DNA of 64,000 bases, taken from NCBI GenBank assembly GCA_945862985.1, contig CAMAZF010000002.1:62001-126000 (forward strand), read 5' to 3'. This DNA is from Bordetella parapertussis (GTDB taxonomy: Bacteria > Pseudomonadota > Gammaproteobacteria > Burkholderiales > Burkholderiaceae_A). The position numbers were made by a program, and so were the translations under genes. The notes beneath the pieces were generated by a model, which was given only the letters and a program-made list of their open reading frames with translations, had not been told where the DNA came from and did not search any database. Of the stretch, positions 1 to 9,847 are shown piece after piece; positions within the stretch are counted from its first letter, which is position 1, and each line of letters starts with the position of its first letter.

Positions 1-52
1 CGCCAGATTTCTATACCGACGAGCAGGTCTTTCGTCCCCGTCGCGCAGCCCG

Positions 53-58
53 TATGAT
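53..58 (+). promoter_or_regulatory. -10 element of the rnpB promoter
   Basis: TATGAT lies 6 nt before the first base of the P1 helix of RNase P RNA, which is where a sigma-70 -10 hexamer should be for transcription to begin at the RNA 5' end. No good -35 hexamer is visible 16-18 bp upstream. The placement is the main support. Confidence 0.6.
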
Positions 59-63
59 GGGGG

Positions 64-420
64 TGGACAGTGGGTCGGACGATCGCTGCTAGCTTGCTAG
101 GAGAGGAAGGTCCGGACTCCACAGGGTAGGGTGACGGCTAACGGCCGTACGCAGCAAGCGCATTTCGATGCGCCCAAGGCGAGGAATAGGGCCACAGAGA
201 CGAGTAACCATGGGCGACCATGGGGATGTGAAACGCGGTAACCTCCACCCGGAGCAACACCAAATAGGCGTGTGCAGGCTCTCACGAGGGTCGAAACGGC
301 GTCCCGCCGGAGCACGCGGGTCGGTGGCTTGAGCGCGTCAGCAATGGCGCGCCTAGAGGGATGATCGTCATAGGGCCTTGTGCCCCGTAACAGAATCCGG
401 CCTACAGACCCACTGTCCAT
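64..420 (+). ncRNA. rnpB: RNase P RNA, class A
   Basis: This is the catalytic RNA of ribonuclease P, which removes 5' leaders from pre-tRNAs together with the RnpA protein. The ends are set by the P1 helix: bases 64-76 pair perfectly with 407-419. Conserved cores are recognisable in order: GAGGAAGGTCCGGACTCC near 102-120, the AACCTCCACCCGGAGCAA block near 240, the CAAATAG element near 261, and ACAGAATCCGG near 390. The length of about 357 nt fits bacterial class A RNAs. It lies just upstream of mraZ, as in other Burkholderiales. No strong intrinsic terminator follows; a weak imperfect stem is possible at 457-494. Confidence 0.97.
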
Positions 421-547
421 TTTCCTCATAAAACACCTGAATTTACCTACCTTATCCCCTTGATTTCATTCCACTCTTTGGTGCGAAATCAGGGCAGAGT
501 TCGCGCCTAAGTCATTGTTTGGAAAAGAAAAAACAGCACTGGCTTGC

Positions 548-576
548 TTGACCGGCTGTGGCATTTTCCGTAAAGT
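548..576 (+). promoter_or_regulatory. Putative promoter of the mraZ/dcw cluster
   Basis: TTGACC (548-553) and TAAAGT (571-576) are separated by exactly 17 bp, a reasonable sigma-70 promoter. The predicted start near 583 lies inside the MraZ boxes, so the promoter is well placed for MraZ control. No other gene is seen between rnpB and mraZ (421-665). Confidence 0.6.
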
Positions 577-610
577 GGGAAAACGTGTGAAAAAGTGGAA
601 AAAAGTGGGG
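576..610 (+). promoter_or_regulatory. MraZ operator, four tandem TGGGN-type boxes
   Basis: Four boxes recur at an exact 10-nt period: TGGGA (576-580), TGTGA (586-590), TGGAA (596-600) and TGGGG (606-610), each preceded by G. MraZ of E. coli and other bacteria binds TGGGN direct repeats separated by 5 nt upstream of its own gene, so spacing, motif and position all agree. The first and last boxes match the consensus; the middle two each carry one change. Overlap with the -10 and the predicted start suggests autorepression of the cluster. Confidence 0.8.
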
Positions 611-665
611 AACTCTCCCCCTTGCCCGTCGCGCACGTGTGATGACCATGCCGATTGCCCTGCCC

Positions 666-1082
666 ATGCTGACCGGTATTTCCGCCTTAACCCTCGATGC
701 GAAGGGGCGTATGACGCTGCCCGCCCGCTATCGAGAGGCGCTTGGTGTGGGCGAGCCCGAGGGCGCGGCCTTGGCTCTGCTCGAAAGCGACAATGGCTGC
801 CTGCTGCTGATGACCCACGACCGTTGGGTCGCCAAGATCCATGCACTCTCCGAGGATGAGGCCGATGAGGATCGGCGTCGATTCTGGCTGGGCCTGAGTG
901 ACACGCCCGAGATTGATTCGGCGGGGCGCATTCTGCTCAATCCGGTGTTGAGAGAGGGGGCTGGCATCAGCCGCGAGGTCATGCTCTTGGGCGTAGGAGC
1001 TCATTTTGAGATCTGGGATGCCGGCCGGCTTGCGGCGCATAAGGAGCAGGTCCGTGCACGCAAGCTGCGGGGGGCCCCGTGA
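666..1082 (+). CDS. mraZ: Transcriptional regulator MraZ
   Basis: MraZ is an AbrB-fold regulator that binds the operator just upstream and controls the dcw cluster. Both SpoVT/AbrB-like repeats can be seen: TLDAKGRMTLPARYRE near the N-terminus and IDSAGRILLNPVLRE in the second half. The ATG at 666 places MLTG directly before SALTLDAKGR, matching the usual betaproteobacterial start. GTG 639, ATG 642 and ATG 648 are upstream in-frame alternatives, and none of them has a clear Shine-Dalgarno sequence. The product is about 138 residues, close to the family length. The stop codon abuts the rsmH start. Confidence 0.93.
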   Translation: MLTGISALTLDAKGRMTLPARYREALGVGEPEGAALALLESDNGCLLLMTHDRWVAKIHALSEDEADEDRRRFWLGLSDTPEIDSAGRILLNPVLREGAGISREVMLLGVGAHFEIWDAGRLAAHKEQVRARKLRGAP

Positions 1083-2078
1083 TTGGCTGCGTCAGCGCCC
1101 TGGGAGCACCAGACCGTTTTACTGAACGAGGCCTGTGCGTCGCTGGTGACGCGTCCGAATGGCCTCTACATCGATGCCACTTTTGGCCGAGGCGGTCACA
1201 GCAGAGCCATTCTTCAGAGACTCAGTCCAGAGGGCCGGCTACTGGCCTTCGACCGAGATCCCGAGGCGATTGAGGCAGCCAGAGCCCTCATGGACACTCG
1301 ATTCTCCATTCAGCACCGCCCTTTTTCAGAATTCGCCCAGGCCCTTGATGAACTGGGCATCCAAGAGGTGGACGGCATCCTGGCTGACCTCGGCGTGTCG
1401 TCCCCCCAGCTCGACCAGGCCGAACGCGGGTTTAGTTTTCTGCGTGATGGGCCCCTCGATATGCGGATGGACCCATCCCAGGGGATGTCGGCCATGGAAT
1501 GGCTGAACCTGGCCACCCCCGAAGAGATAGAGGAGGTTATTCGTGACTACGGTGAAGAACGGCATGCTCGGGCGATTGCAGGTGCGATTGTCGCTCGTCG
1601 CGAAGCAGCACCATCTGAACAACTCCCTCCCTTGGAGCGCACCGGGCAGCTCGCAGAGCTGGTGGAGAAGACCCTGCGTCGGCTCGGTCGGCCGCGCGAA
1701 CCGGGCCACCACCCTGCGACCCGCACCTTTCAGGCTCTACGGATTTACGTCAATGCTGAACTGGCCGAGCTCGATGCGCTCCTCGCGCAGGCACCGAGCC
1801 GCCTGCGCGCCGGGGGGCGTCTGGCGTGCATCAGCTTTCACTCGCTCGAGGATCGTCGAGTCAAGCAACGCTTTCAGGCCCTCAGTCGCCCGCAGCGGTT
1901 AGCCAGACCAGCGGGCCTGGGTCGAGCTCAGTTCGCGCTGCTGCAAGCCGGACATTTACCTGACGGACCGGAGGAGCCTCGCTTTCGAGTCTGCGGCAGG
2001 GAGCGCGCCAGCAGTGCAGAGTCAGCAATCAATCCGCGCGCGCGGTCGGCCATTCTTCGCGTGCTGGAGCGTTGCTGA
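1083..2078 (+). CDS. rsmH: 16S rRNA (cytosine1402-N4)-methyltransferase RsmH
   Basis: RsmH (MraW) uses SAM to methylate N4 of C1402 in the 16S rRNA P site. The SAM-binding loop DATFGRGGHS is near residue 30, and GILADLGVSSPQLD and HHPATRTFQALRIYVN are typical RsmH blocks. The length of 331 residues is normal. The start is a TTG placed immediately after the mraZ stop; no ATG or GTG exists in frame nearby, and the N-terminus HQTVLLNEA is where the family begins. It is the second gene of the dcw cluster and is coupled to ftsL by a TGATG overlap. Confidence 0.95.
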   Translation: MAASAPWEHQTVLLNEACASLVTRPNGLYIDATFGRGGHSRAILQRLSPEGRLLAFDRDPEAIEAARALMDTRFSIQHRPFSEFAQALDELGIQEVDGILADLGVSSPQLDQAERGFSFLRDGPLDMRMDPSQGMSAMEWLNLATPEEIEEVIRDYGEERHARAIAGAIVARREAAPSEQLPPLERTGQLAELVEKTLRRLGRPREPGHHPATRTFQALRIYVNAELAELDALLAQAPSRLRAGGRLACISFHSLEDRRVKQRFQALSRPQRLARPAGLGRAQFALLQAGHLPDGPEEPRFRVCGRERASSAESAINPRARSAILRVLERC

Positions 2079-2341
2079 TGCGCCCCTGGATCTTGGCACT
2101 TCTGCTGGTGGTGAGCGCCTTGGCCTTGGTGAATGCTCGCTATCACGAGCGTCGTCTTTTCTCGCAGATTGAACAGACCGACCGGCTCATGGCCCGACTC
2201 ACCTCCGATGCGGCCGCGCTTCGAGTGCAGTTGGTGGCACTTCGCGCACCCAGTCGCCTAGACCGGATCGCACGTGACCAGTTGGGCATGGAGCCCATCC
2301 GCCCATCTGACACCGTGAGCCTCGGATCGAACGCCCCATGA
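2078..2341 (+). CDS. ftsL: Cell division protein FtsL
   Basis: FtsL is a small bitopic divisome protein that forms a coiled-coil complex with FtsB and FtsQ and activates FtsWI. The 87-residue product has one N-terminal membrane segment (about residues 4-19), then a periplasmic helix with heptad-like leucines and a conserved tail LDRIARDQLGM. It sits between rsmH and ftsI, the invariant place for ftsL, and overlaps both. The ATG at 2078 overlaps the rsmH stop by 1 nt; a TTG two codons upstream is possible. Confidence 0.92.
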   Translation: MRPWILALLLVVSALALVNARYHERRLFSQIEQTDRLMARLTSDAAALRVQLVALRAPSRLDRIARDQLGMEPIRPSDTVSLGSNAP

Positions 2342-4068
2342 CCACGCGCACATTCCCACGCTCAGATGCGCCCATCCTGACCTGGCGTGCGACGGCCTGG
2401 CGTTCACGTTTGGTCTTGGTGGGAATCTGGGGCGCCCTGGGCGCAGTCGTGGTCAAGGCCTTCCTGCTGCAGCATGTGCAGGTTGATGAGTGGCAGCGCA
2501 GGGCTGAGACACGATATGAGCGTCTCAGGGACATCCCTGCCGCCCGAGGACGGTTGTTGGATCGTCACGGCACGGTGGTCGCCATGAGCATCCCGGAGAT
2601 GCGACTCGGTGTGGTCCCCAAGCTGCTGCCCTCTGATCACCCCAAGCTGGCCAAGCTGGCTCAGATTCTCGGCATGTCGGAGGCTGCGCTGAAGCGAAAG
2701 CTCCGTCAGGCAGATCGTTTTTTCTATCTCTCAAAGGACCTGGACCTGGGCGCTGCCGAGCAGGTTCGTGCCCTTAGGCTGCCGGGCCTTGAGCTTGAGC
2801 AAGACTACCGGCGCCATTACCCATTGGGCGAGACCTTTGCCAATCTTGTGGGATTCACCGATGGTTCGGATCAGGGTCAGGAGGGCATCGAGCGGGCCTT
2901 CAATGCGCGGCTTCGAGGCACGCCTGGAACCGAGCGCGTCATGGTCGATCGTCGAGATCAGGCCATCTCTCAAAAGCGCATCAATGAAGCCAGGCCGGGC
3001 ACCGATGTTCGACTCTCCATCGACGCGAGCCTCCAGTCCATCGCGCATCGCGCGGTCAAGGATGCCCTCGCCGAGCACCGGGCTCGAGGCGCAGCCGCAG
3101 TCGTCATCGATGCGCGGAATGGTGAACTACTGGCACTGGTGAATGCGCCGAGTTTTGACCCGCTGCAACGCGCTCGATTGGATGCGGCGCGCATTCGAAA
3201 CCGAGCGGTTCTGGATAGCTTTGAACCGGGCTCTACGCTCAAGCCCTTCGCCATCGCGGCGGCACTCGATGCTGGAAAGACCAAGCCCACGACCGTCTAT
3301 GACACCTCCTCTGGGCAGATGACCATCAGTGGTCGAACCATTCGAGATTCTCATCGCCATGAGCGGCTCACCTTGAGTGAGGTCCTTGAGAAATCAAGCA
3401 ACATTGGCACTGCGCAGGTCGCGCTGATGCTGCCGGCCCAAACCCTTCACGCCAGCCTGCGCCAGGCGGGCTTTGGCCAGTCGGCAGGGCTGCCCATCGC
3501 AGCAGCCACCGCCGGTCGTCTTCGGCCGTGGCAGAGCTGGGTTCCGATCGATCAGGCCACCATTTCGTACGGACACGGCATTGCGGTCTCTCTGGTTCAG
3601 CTGGCTCGTGCCTACACAGTCTTCGCTGGCGACGGCCGGCTCTTGCCCTTGAGCCTAGAGCCTCAGCCCTCGCTGCCGAATGGAGAGCGGGTCTATTCAG
3701 AAGCCACGGCGCTGACCGTCCGAGGCATGCTGGAGCGCGCGGCCGGCCCTCAGGGGACGGCACCCAAGGCCCAGATTGATGGCTTTAAGGTGGCTGGAAA
3801 GACGGGAACAGCGCATAAACCGGAGCGCGGTGGATATGCTCGCAATCGGTACATTGCCTCGTTCGCAGGCTTCGTTCCGGCAGATCAGCCGAGGCTGATC
3901 ATTGCGGTGATGGTCGATGAGCCTTCTGCTGGAAAGCATTACGGCGGCGAGGTGGCGGCCCCGATTTTCGCCCAGATCGCCAGCGAGTCCTTGAGAAGGC
4001 TCCAGATGTCACCCGACCCGAGCGTTCGGGTGGTTCCATCGTCGCGCCTCCTAGGGGAGGGCACATGA
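2338..4068 (+). CDS. ftsI: Peptidoglycan D,D-transpeptidase FtsI (PBP3)
   Basis: FtsI is the class B penicillin-binding protein that crosslinks septal peptidoglycan. A single N-terminal membrane anchor lies at about residues 24-45, followed by the pedestal domain and a C-terminal transpeptidase domain. The three penicillin-binding motifs are present: STLK (nucleophile Ser299), SSN (353-355) and KTG (488-490). The length of 576 residues is normal. ATGA overlaps link it to ftsL upstream and to murEF downstream. Confidence 0.97.
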   Translation: MTTRTFPRSDAPILTWRATAWRSRLVLVGIWGALGAVVVKAFLLQHVQVDEWQRRAETRYERLRDIPAARGRLLDRHGTVVAMSIPEMRLGVVPKLLPSDHPKLAKLAQILGMSEAALKRKLRQADRFFYLSKDLDLGAAEQVRALRLPGLELEQDYRRHYPLGETFANLVGFTDGSDQGQEGIERAFNARLRGTPGTERVMVDRRDQAISQKRINEARPGTDVRLSIDASLQSIAHRAVKDALAEHRARGAAAVVIDARNGELLALVNAPSFDPLQRARLDAARIRNRAVLDSFEPGSTLKPFAIAAALDAGKTKPTTVYDTSSGQMTISGRTIRDSHRHERLTLSEVLEKSSNIGTAQVALMLPAQTLHASLRQAGFGQSAGLPIAAATAGRLRPWQSWVPIDQATISYGHGIAVSLVQLARAYTVFAGDGRLLPLSLEPQPSLPNGERVYSEATALTVRGMLERAAGPQGTAPKAQIDGFKVAGKTGTAHKPERGGYARNRYIASFAGFVPADQPRLIIAVMVDEPSAGKHYGGEVAAPIFAQIASESLRRLQMSPDPSVRVVPSSRLLGEGT

Positions 4069-7000
4069 TGGCAGACCTCCATCCTATGGCATGGGAAGAC
4101 GAGACAGCCGAATGGATGGGCCAGTCTCTGAGGGCGGCAACGCCGAAAGCCCAGCTGGTGAGTGACACTCGGGCCCTGCGTGCGGGTGACTGGCTGGTGG
4201 TCCGACCGGGCCAGCAGTGGCCGCTCGAGCGCATCCTTGGGGCTGCTCTGGCCAGTGATCCCGCGGGATTGGTGGTGGATTCCTCCGATCGGCTGTCGGT
4301 CGAACAGTGGCTGGCCGCTCAACGTGCTCCCTCACAGCGTCTGGAACTGGGGCTTCGAGATTTGCCTCGGCTCACGCAGCGCATGGGACACCTGGCGTCA
4401 GCCTTCTACGGACACCCCTCTCGCCACCTCGCAGTGACCGCCGTCACTGGAACGAACGGTAAGTCAACCGTGGTGCATCTCCTGGCCCAGGCATGGGCTC
4501 GGCTCGGGCATACGGCTGCCAGCATTGGAACCTTGGGCGTGAGAAGCTTTCACAGGGATGGGCAGGTGCAAACATGGGCTGAGCCCGGCCTCACCTCTTG
4601 GGACGCCGTGAGCCTTCAGGGGCTCCTGGCCTCGCTTCGAGAGGCGGGAATAGAGCGCGTGGCCATGGAGGCGAGCTCCATTGGGCTGACCCAGTATCGC
4701 CTCGCAGGCTGTCGGCTCCGAGCGGCCGCGCTCACCAACCTTGGGTCTGACCACCTGGATTTTCATGGAACGCTTGCGGCTTACGGTGCAGCGAAGTCCG
4801 TGTTGTTCGAGCAGCTCGATCTTGAGTCTGTGGTGGTTGCAACGCCGCTGAGGCCTTTGTCTGAAGACGACCCAATCTGGACGGCATGGCAGCCGATCAA
4901 TCGTGTCCTTGCGGCACTCCCAGAGTCTGTACTGATGCGGGTCTCCGTCGAGCATTCCAGTGGACGCATCCAGCTCAGTGATGCCGAGGTCTCTGGACTC
5001 GGGCTCTCATGGCTGGTCAAAGACCGTCAGACTGCCGAGCAGCGCCGCTGCTCGCTCCCGATGGGCCGCCACAATGCCCAGAATGCCGCCGTGGTGTTGG
5101 GCTTGCTGGTCCAGGGTGGCCACTCTGTCATCAAGGCCACTCAGGCACTGGATGGATTGCAGCCGCCAGAAGGCCGACTCACTCCGGTGAGCGCTCATCT
5201 GTCCGATCGTCCAGCGGTCTTCATAGACTATGCGCACACCGCTGATGGCCTCGAACAGATTTGCCACTCAGTGAGACCCCTGGTGAAGGCCCGTGGCGGC
5301 AAGCTGCTGCTGGTGTTTGGCTGTGGGGGCGACCGAGATCGATTCAAGCGGCCCGTGATGGGAAGCATCGCAGGACAGGGCGCAGACCGTCTGGTGATCA
5401 CCTCAGACAACCCACGCTCCGAACCCAGTGCGAAGATCATTGAAGACATTCTCGCTGGACTCGAGGGAGATGCCCGGCGGCGAGCAACGGTCGAACCAGA
5501 TCGCGCTGCAGCCATTCGGCTGGCCGTGGGATGGGCGAGCCCGCGTGATGTGGTCCTGATTGCCGGTAAGGGCCATGAAAGCACTCAGATCATTCAAGGG
5601 GCGGCCCTGCCTTTCAGTGATCAGGAGCAGGCTGAATCGGCTTTGGCCGCCTATGCGCCGCCGCCCACGCTCATGAATCTCTCAAACGTGCTCACCGGGG
5701 TGAGCCTGCAGGGCCAGAGACTGGATGCACATCTGCAGGTGGAGGCGGTCTCGACGGATAGCCGGCAGGTGAAGCCCGGGTCTCTCTTTGTTGCGTTGGT
5801 GGGTGTACACCACAATGGGCACGACTTCCTCGAAGAGGTGGTCGAGCGCGGTGCAGTTGCCGTCGTGGTGAGCCAGTCGGTGCCGCAGACCGTGCTCGAG
5901 CGGGTGCCGGTGCTGCAGGTGGCTGACACCCGACAGGCGCTCGGTGAAATGGCTGGGGCCTGGAGGCGCGCGTTCAGAGGGGCCGTCTGGGCCGTGACGG
6001 GGTCTAACGGAAAGACGACGGTCAAGGAAATGCTGCTGTCGATCGCCCGCGCGCATTCGGGCGAGGGCAGAGCGTGGGCCACTCCGGGCAATCTCAACAA
6101 CGAGATTGGCCTGCCCTTAAGCCTGCTTGGCCTGCGTCCTCAGCATGAGGTGGCCGTTCTCGAGATTGGCATGAACCACCCGGGGGAGATCGGGCCTTTG
6201 GCACGGTGGGCTCGTCCTGAGGCCGCAGTGGTGACCAATGCACAGCGAGAGCATCAAGCCTTTATGGGAACGGTAGCGGCGTGTGCCGAGGAGAATGGGG
6301 GGGTCTTCGAGGCCCTGACCCCAGATGGGCTCGCCGTCTATCCCATCGACTCGGCGCATGAGCCCATCTGGCTCAGACAGGCCCAAGGTCATCGCTGCGT
6401 ACGATTTGGACTGTCCACGGATGTCTCGTTTGAGGACTTGCCGAGTCAAGCCCGGACACTCGTGGGCGAATGGTCCAGGGGCGGGGAGGACTGGCCGCAG
6501 CTCGAGCTTCGACTCGGTGAACAATCTGTCCGAATCCCTCTGCGGGGACTTGGTCGACATTTCGCTCGAAATGCCTGTGCTGCCGCCGCCCTCGCTCATG
6601 CGGCGGGTGTCTCGGCCAAAAGCATCGCGGACGGGCTGAGCGGCTTCACCCCGGTCCGCGGACGGGGTGCGCTACACCGCCTTGCGGCTGGCGACTGGCT
6701 GGTGGATGACACCTACAACGCCAATCCCGATTCCGTGCTCGCCGCCATCGATGCGCTCGCGGAGCAATCAGGGCCAAAGGCGCTGGTGTTGGGCGATATG
6801 GGCGAGGTCGGCGAGCAGGGTCCAGCTTTTCATGAGGAGGTGCTGCGCGCGGCTGCGGCCAGAGGCATCTCAGCGGTCTGGCTTCTGGGAGAGGCATTCA
6901 GGCAAGCGAGTCAACAGACTCAGGTCGGACGCGCCATGGCGGATATCCCCTCGCTGGTGTCTGAACTGATGGAATGGCTTGACCACCAACATGGGCCTGG

Positions 7001-7124
7001 CGTCGGCCGGCCCGCCACCGTGTGGTTCAAGGGCTCGCGGTTCATGGGCCTCGAACACACCTTACAGGCCGTGATGGAAGCGGCCACACACTCAAAGGCA
7101 ACCCATGCTGCTCTTTCTCATTGA
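4065..7124 (+). CDS. murE-murF: Fused MurE-MurF: UDP-MurNAc tripeptide synthetase and D-Ala-D-Ala ligase
   Basis: A single 1019-residue reading frame encodes two consecutive cytoplasmic ligases of lipid II synthesis. Residues about 1-530 are MurE, which adds meso-diaminopimelate: ATP loop TGTNGKST (128-135), a candidate carbamylated lysine K244, and the DNPR motif (448-451) that marks meso-DAP specificity. Residues from about 537 are MurF, which adds D-Ala-D-Ala: ATP loop GSNGKTT (646-652) and the [10 protein letters not shown] and DTYNANPDS blocks. No stop separates the halves; the old MurF start may survive as Met537. MurE-MurF fusion is known in Bordetella, so this is a lineage trait rather than an artefact. 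Overlaps: ATGA with ftsI, 20 nt with mraY. Confidence 0.96.
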   Translation: MMADLHPMAWEDETAEWMGQSLRAATPKAQLVSDTRALRAGDWLVVRPGQQWPLERILGAALASDPAGLVVDSSDRLSVEQWLAAQRAPSQRLELGLRDLPRLTQRMGHLASAFYGHPSRHLAVTAVTGTNGKSTVVHLLAQAWARLGHTAASIGTLGVRSFHRDGQVQTWAEPGLTSWDAVSLQGLLASLREAGIERVAMEASSIGLTQYRLAGCRLRAAALTNLGSDHLDFHGTLAAYGAAKSVLFEQLDLESVVVATPLRPLSEDDPIWTAWQPINRVLAALPESVLMRVSVEHSSGRIQLSDAEVSGLGLSWLVKDRQTAEQRRCSLPMGRHNAQNAAVVLGLLVQGGHSVIKATQALDGLQPPEGRLTPVSAHLSDRPAVFIDYAHTADGLEQICHSVRPLVKARGGKLLLVFGCGGDRDRFKRPVMGSIAGQGADRLVITSDNPRSEPSAKIIEDILAGLEGDARRRATVEPDRAAAIRLAVGWASPRDVVLIAGKGHESTQIIQGAALPFSDQEQAESALAAYAPPPTLMNLSNVLTGVSLQGQRLDAHLQVEAVSTDSRQVKPGSLFVALVGVHHNGHDFLEEVVERGAVAVVVSQSVPQTVLERVPVLQVADTRQALGEMAGAWRRAFRGAVWAVTGSNGKTTVKEMLLSIARAHSGEGRAWATPGNLNNEIGLPLSLLGLRPQHEVAVLEIGMNHPGEIGPLARWARPEAAVVTNAQREHQAFMGTVAACAEENGGVFEALTPDGLAVYPIDSAHEPIWLRQAQGHRCVRFGLSTDVSFEDLPSQARTLVGEWSRGGEDWPQLELRLGEQSVRIPLRGLGRHFARNACAAAALAHAAGVSAKSIADGLSGFTPVRGRGALHRLAAGDWLVDDTYNANPDSVLAAIDALAEQSGPKALVLGDMGEVGEQGPAFHEEVLRAAAARGISAVWLLGEAFRQASQQTQVGRAMADIPSLVSELMEWLDHQHGPGVGRPATVWFKGSRFMGLEHTLQAVMEAATHSKATHAALSH

Positions 7125-8274
7125 CCTCCTTCAGTCATACGTGAAAGGACTTGGGGTCTTTGGCTACCTCACCCTTCGCGCGGTCATGGCCACTCTCACG
7201 GCGCTGGGGCTTGGGCTGGTGTTGGGCCCCTGGGTCATTCGGCGGCTGACGGCACTGAAAATTGGACAGGCTGTGCGAAACGACGGCCCACAGACTCACC
7301 TGGTCAAAGCCGGAACCCCCACCATGGGTGGGGCGCTCATCCTGCTGTCGATTGGCGTCACCACCCTTCTGTGGGCAGACCTCTCAAATCGGTTTGTTTG
7401 GATCGTCCTGCTGGTGACCCTTGGGCTCGGGGCAGTGGGGTGGGTGGATGACTATCGGAAAGTGGTCTTTAAGGATCCGAAGGGCCTGGCTGGCAAATGG
7501 AAGTATTTCTGGCAGAGCATCATTGGCTTGGTCGCCGCGGTGGCTCTGGCGTTTTCCGTTTCGGCCAACAGCAATACAGAGGCTTGGGCGCTGTTTGCGG
7601 CTTGGGTGTCCGGGGAGATCAACTTCACACTGCCCACACAATCCAACCTGATTGTCCCTTTCTTCAAGAGCGTGGCCTATCCATTGGGTGTCTGGGGCTT
7701 TGTGCTGCTCTCCTATTTCGTGATCGTAGGCAGCAGCAATGCAGTCAATCTCACCGATGGCCTGGACGGGCTGGCCATCATGCCCACCGTCCTGGTGGCC
7801 GCGGCTTTGGGCGTGTTTGCCTATGTGGCGGGGCACGCGGTCTTCTCTAAATACCTGCTTCTGCCTTTCATTCCTGGCTCGGGTGAGCTGACGGTCTTCT
7901 GCGCGGCGATGGTCGGCGCAGGCCTTGCCTTTCTCTGGTTTAACGCCTATCCCGCCACCGTCTTCATGGGGGACGTGGGTGCACTCGCCCTCGGCGGCGC
8001 GCTTGGCGTTGTTGCGATCGTGGTTCGGCAGGAGATTGTTCTATTCATCATGGGAGGGGTCTTTGTCGTGGAGACCCTCTCGGTCATGCTGCAGGTGGCC
8101 TATTTCAAATACACGAAGTATCGATTTGGAGAGGGCCGACGCATCCTCCGCATGGCCCCTTTGCACCATCACTTCGAGGAGTCTGGCTGGAAGGAGACTC
8201 AGGTGGTGGTGCGCTTCTGGATCATCACCATGATGCTGGTCCTCGCGGGCCTAGCGACCTTGAAGATTCGGTGA
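7105..8274 (+). CDS. mraY: Phospho-N-acetylmuramoyl-pentapeptide transferase MraY
   Basis: MraY is the integral membrane enzyme that transfers phospho-MurNAc-pentapeptide to undecaprenyl phosphate, making lipid I. The 389-residue protein is strongly hydrophobic with about ten membrane segments. Signature loops are visible: [11 protein letters not shown], the Asp pair in [18 protein letters not shown], and the histidine-rich [15 protein letters not shown] near the C-terminus. The start lies 20 nt inside murEF and gives the expected N-terminus ahead of [14 protein letters not shown]. Confidence 0.97.
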   Translation: MLLFLIDLLQSYVKGLGVFGYLTLRAVMATLTALGLGLVLGPWVIRRLTALKIGQAVRNDGPQTHLVKAGTPTMGGALILLSIGVTTLLWADLSNRFVWIVLLVTLGLGAVGWVDDYRKVVFKDPKGLAGKWKYFWQSIIGLVAAVALAFSVSANSNTEAWALFAAWVSGEINFTLPTQSNLIVPFFKSVAYPLGVWGFVLLSYFVIVGSSNAVNLTDGLDGLAIMPTVLVAAALGVFAYVAGHAVFSKYLLLPFIPGSGELTVFCAAMVGAGLAFLWFNAYPATVFMGDVGALALGGALGVVAIVVRQEIVLFIMGGVFVVETLSVMLQVAYFKYTKYRFGEGRRILRMAPLHHHFEESGWKETQVVVRFWIITMMLVLAGLATLKIR

Positions 8275-8281
8275 CCTCCGC

Positions 8282-9847
8282 ATGAACGGCCCCGTCTCCC
8301 GCGTCCACTCACTCCCTCAGTCTGATTCCGACTGGGTCGGACTCAACACGCTCGTGTTGGGTGCGGGCGAGTCGGGCCAGGCTTGCGCACGTTGGCTCCA
8401 GGCTCGGGGCTGCCGTGTGACGCTGGTAGACAGTCGGGTGATGACGCGTCCTCCAGTGGACGAGTCCATTGAATGTCGATTGGGCCTGGACCTCCCGTTC
8501 TCTGAAGGTCTGCTGGAGGGTCAGGACCTGGTGGTGGTCTCTCCGGGCCTGAGCCCCCACCCAGACCGTGCGTCCTCGGTGGCCAATCTGGTGACCGCTG
8601 CCCGTGCCACTGGGGTTGGGCTGGTGAGCGAACTCGACCTCTTTGAGTGGGCGCTCGATGCCTTGGGCTGTGAGGATCACCCGCAGCTGGGGACGGAGCA
8701 TGCGCCGGAATTGGCGCTGGGTCGCCCCTCTGTGGTGGCGGTCACGGGCACCAATGGAAAGACCACCACGGCTGTCTTGACCGCACGCCTGCTGGAGTCG
8801 ACGGGTTTGGATGTGCAGCTCGCAGGAAATGTCAGCCCCTCCATGCTGACTGCACTTCTGGCACGACAAGCCAGCGGTCGGCTTCCCCAGGTCTGGGTGT
8901 TGGAGCTCTCGAGCTTTCAGCTGGCTTGGTCCCATCGATTTCGCCCCACTGCAAGTGCCATCTTGAATCTGACGGACGATCACCTGGATTGGCATGTGGA
9001 TCGAGCAGATTACGCTGAGTCCAAGCTCCGTATTCTGGGACTGCCAGAGCCTCAGGGCCGTGTGATTGCCCCAAGAGAAGATGCAGCGCTCTTGGCTGCG
9101 ATGCAGGCGCGCGCAGGACGTCGGGCAGAGGCCTTTTGGAGTTTTGGCCGCTCTGAGCTTGCGTCCGCAGCACCCGGCCTAGGCATCCTCTCGGATGGGC
9201 TCGACTGGATCGTGCTTCGACGTGATCCACAGGCGCCCCTGGAGAGGCTCATGCCCGCTGCTGCGCTGAGGCTCGCGGGCTCTCACAATCGACTCAATGT
9301 GATGGCGGCCCTGGGACTTGCCCTTGCAGTCAGTGACGATCTTGCGCCGATGTTGCATGCGCTGCGTGACTACGCTGGAGAACCCCACCGCCTGACGCCG
9401 GTTCGGACCCTGAGCGGCGTGGAGTTCATCAACGACTCCAAGGGCACCAATGTGGGCGCGACGATGGCCGCGCTCTCGGATGGCGACTTTCCATTGGCCG
9501 TGATTCTGGGAGGGGAGGGCAAGGGACAGGACTTTGCCCCGCTGGCGCGCGCCCTCGCCGACCGTGGAGCCTGCGCCATTGGAATCGGTCGTGATGGCCC
9601 TCCCATTTTGGAGCTGGCGAGGGCGTCTGGGGCAGAGACACGATCTGCCGAGACCCTCGAGCGGGCCGTTCCTCTGGCCTTTGCTTGGGTCCAGGAGAAG
9701 CTTGCACAGACTGGGCGCAGCTATGGGCAGGTTCTACTCTCCCCAGCCTGCGCCAGTTTTGACCAATTCCAGAATTATGGTCATCGGGGCGAGTGCTTTG
9801 TGATGGAGGTCGATCGATTCGCCCAAGACCAGGAGGGTCAGCTGTGA
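8282..9847 (+). CDS. murD: UDP-N-acetylmuramoyl-L-alanine--D-glutamate ligase MurD
   Basis: MurD adds D-glutamate to UDP-MurNAc-L-Ala in the cytoplasm. The N-terminal Rossmann-like domain begins LVLGAGESGQACARWL, the central ATPase loop TGTNGKTTT lies at 155-163, and NLTDDHLDWH and INDSKGTNVGAT are typical. At 521 residues it is somewhat longer than the family norm (about 440-500), with a short N-terminal extension and an insert around residues 130-150. It begins 7 nt after mraY and overlaps ftsW. Confidence 0.96.
   Translation: MNGPVSRVHSLPQSDSDWVGLNTLVLGAGESGQACARWLQARGCRVTLVDSRVMTRPPVDESIECRLGLDLPFSEGLLEGQDLVVVSPGLSPHPDRASSVANLVTAARATGVGLVSELDLFEWALDALGCEDHPQLGTEHAPELALGRPSVVAVTGTNGKTTTAVLTARLLESTGLDVQLAGNVSPSMLTALLARQASGRLPQVWVLELSSFQLAWSHRFRPTASAILNLTDDHLDWHVDRADYAESKLRILGLPEPQGRVIAPREDAALLAAMQARAGRRAEAFWSFGRSELASAAPGLGILSDGLDWIVLRRDPQAPLERLMPAAALRLAGSHNRLNVMAALGLALAVSDDLAPMLHALRDYAGEPHRLTPVRTLSGVEFINDSKGTNVGATMAALSDGDFPLAVILGGEGKGQDFAPLARALADRGACAIGIGRDGPPILELARASGAETRSAETLERAVPLAFAWVQEKLAQTGRSYGQVLLSPACASFDQFQNYGHRGECFVMEVDRFAQDQEGQL

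Noticed and set aside
457-494. Possible terminator after rnpB
   Set aside because: The stem is imperfect, its loop is 17 nt and there is no T-run, so it is not called as a terminator.
466-846. Open frames on both strands between rnpB and mraZ that could be small genes
   Set aside because: They overlap the promoter, MraZ boxes and mraZ itself, and have no homology pattern.
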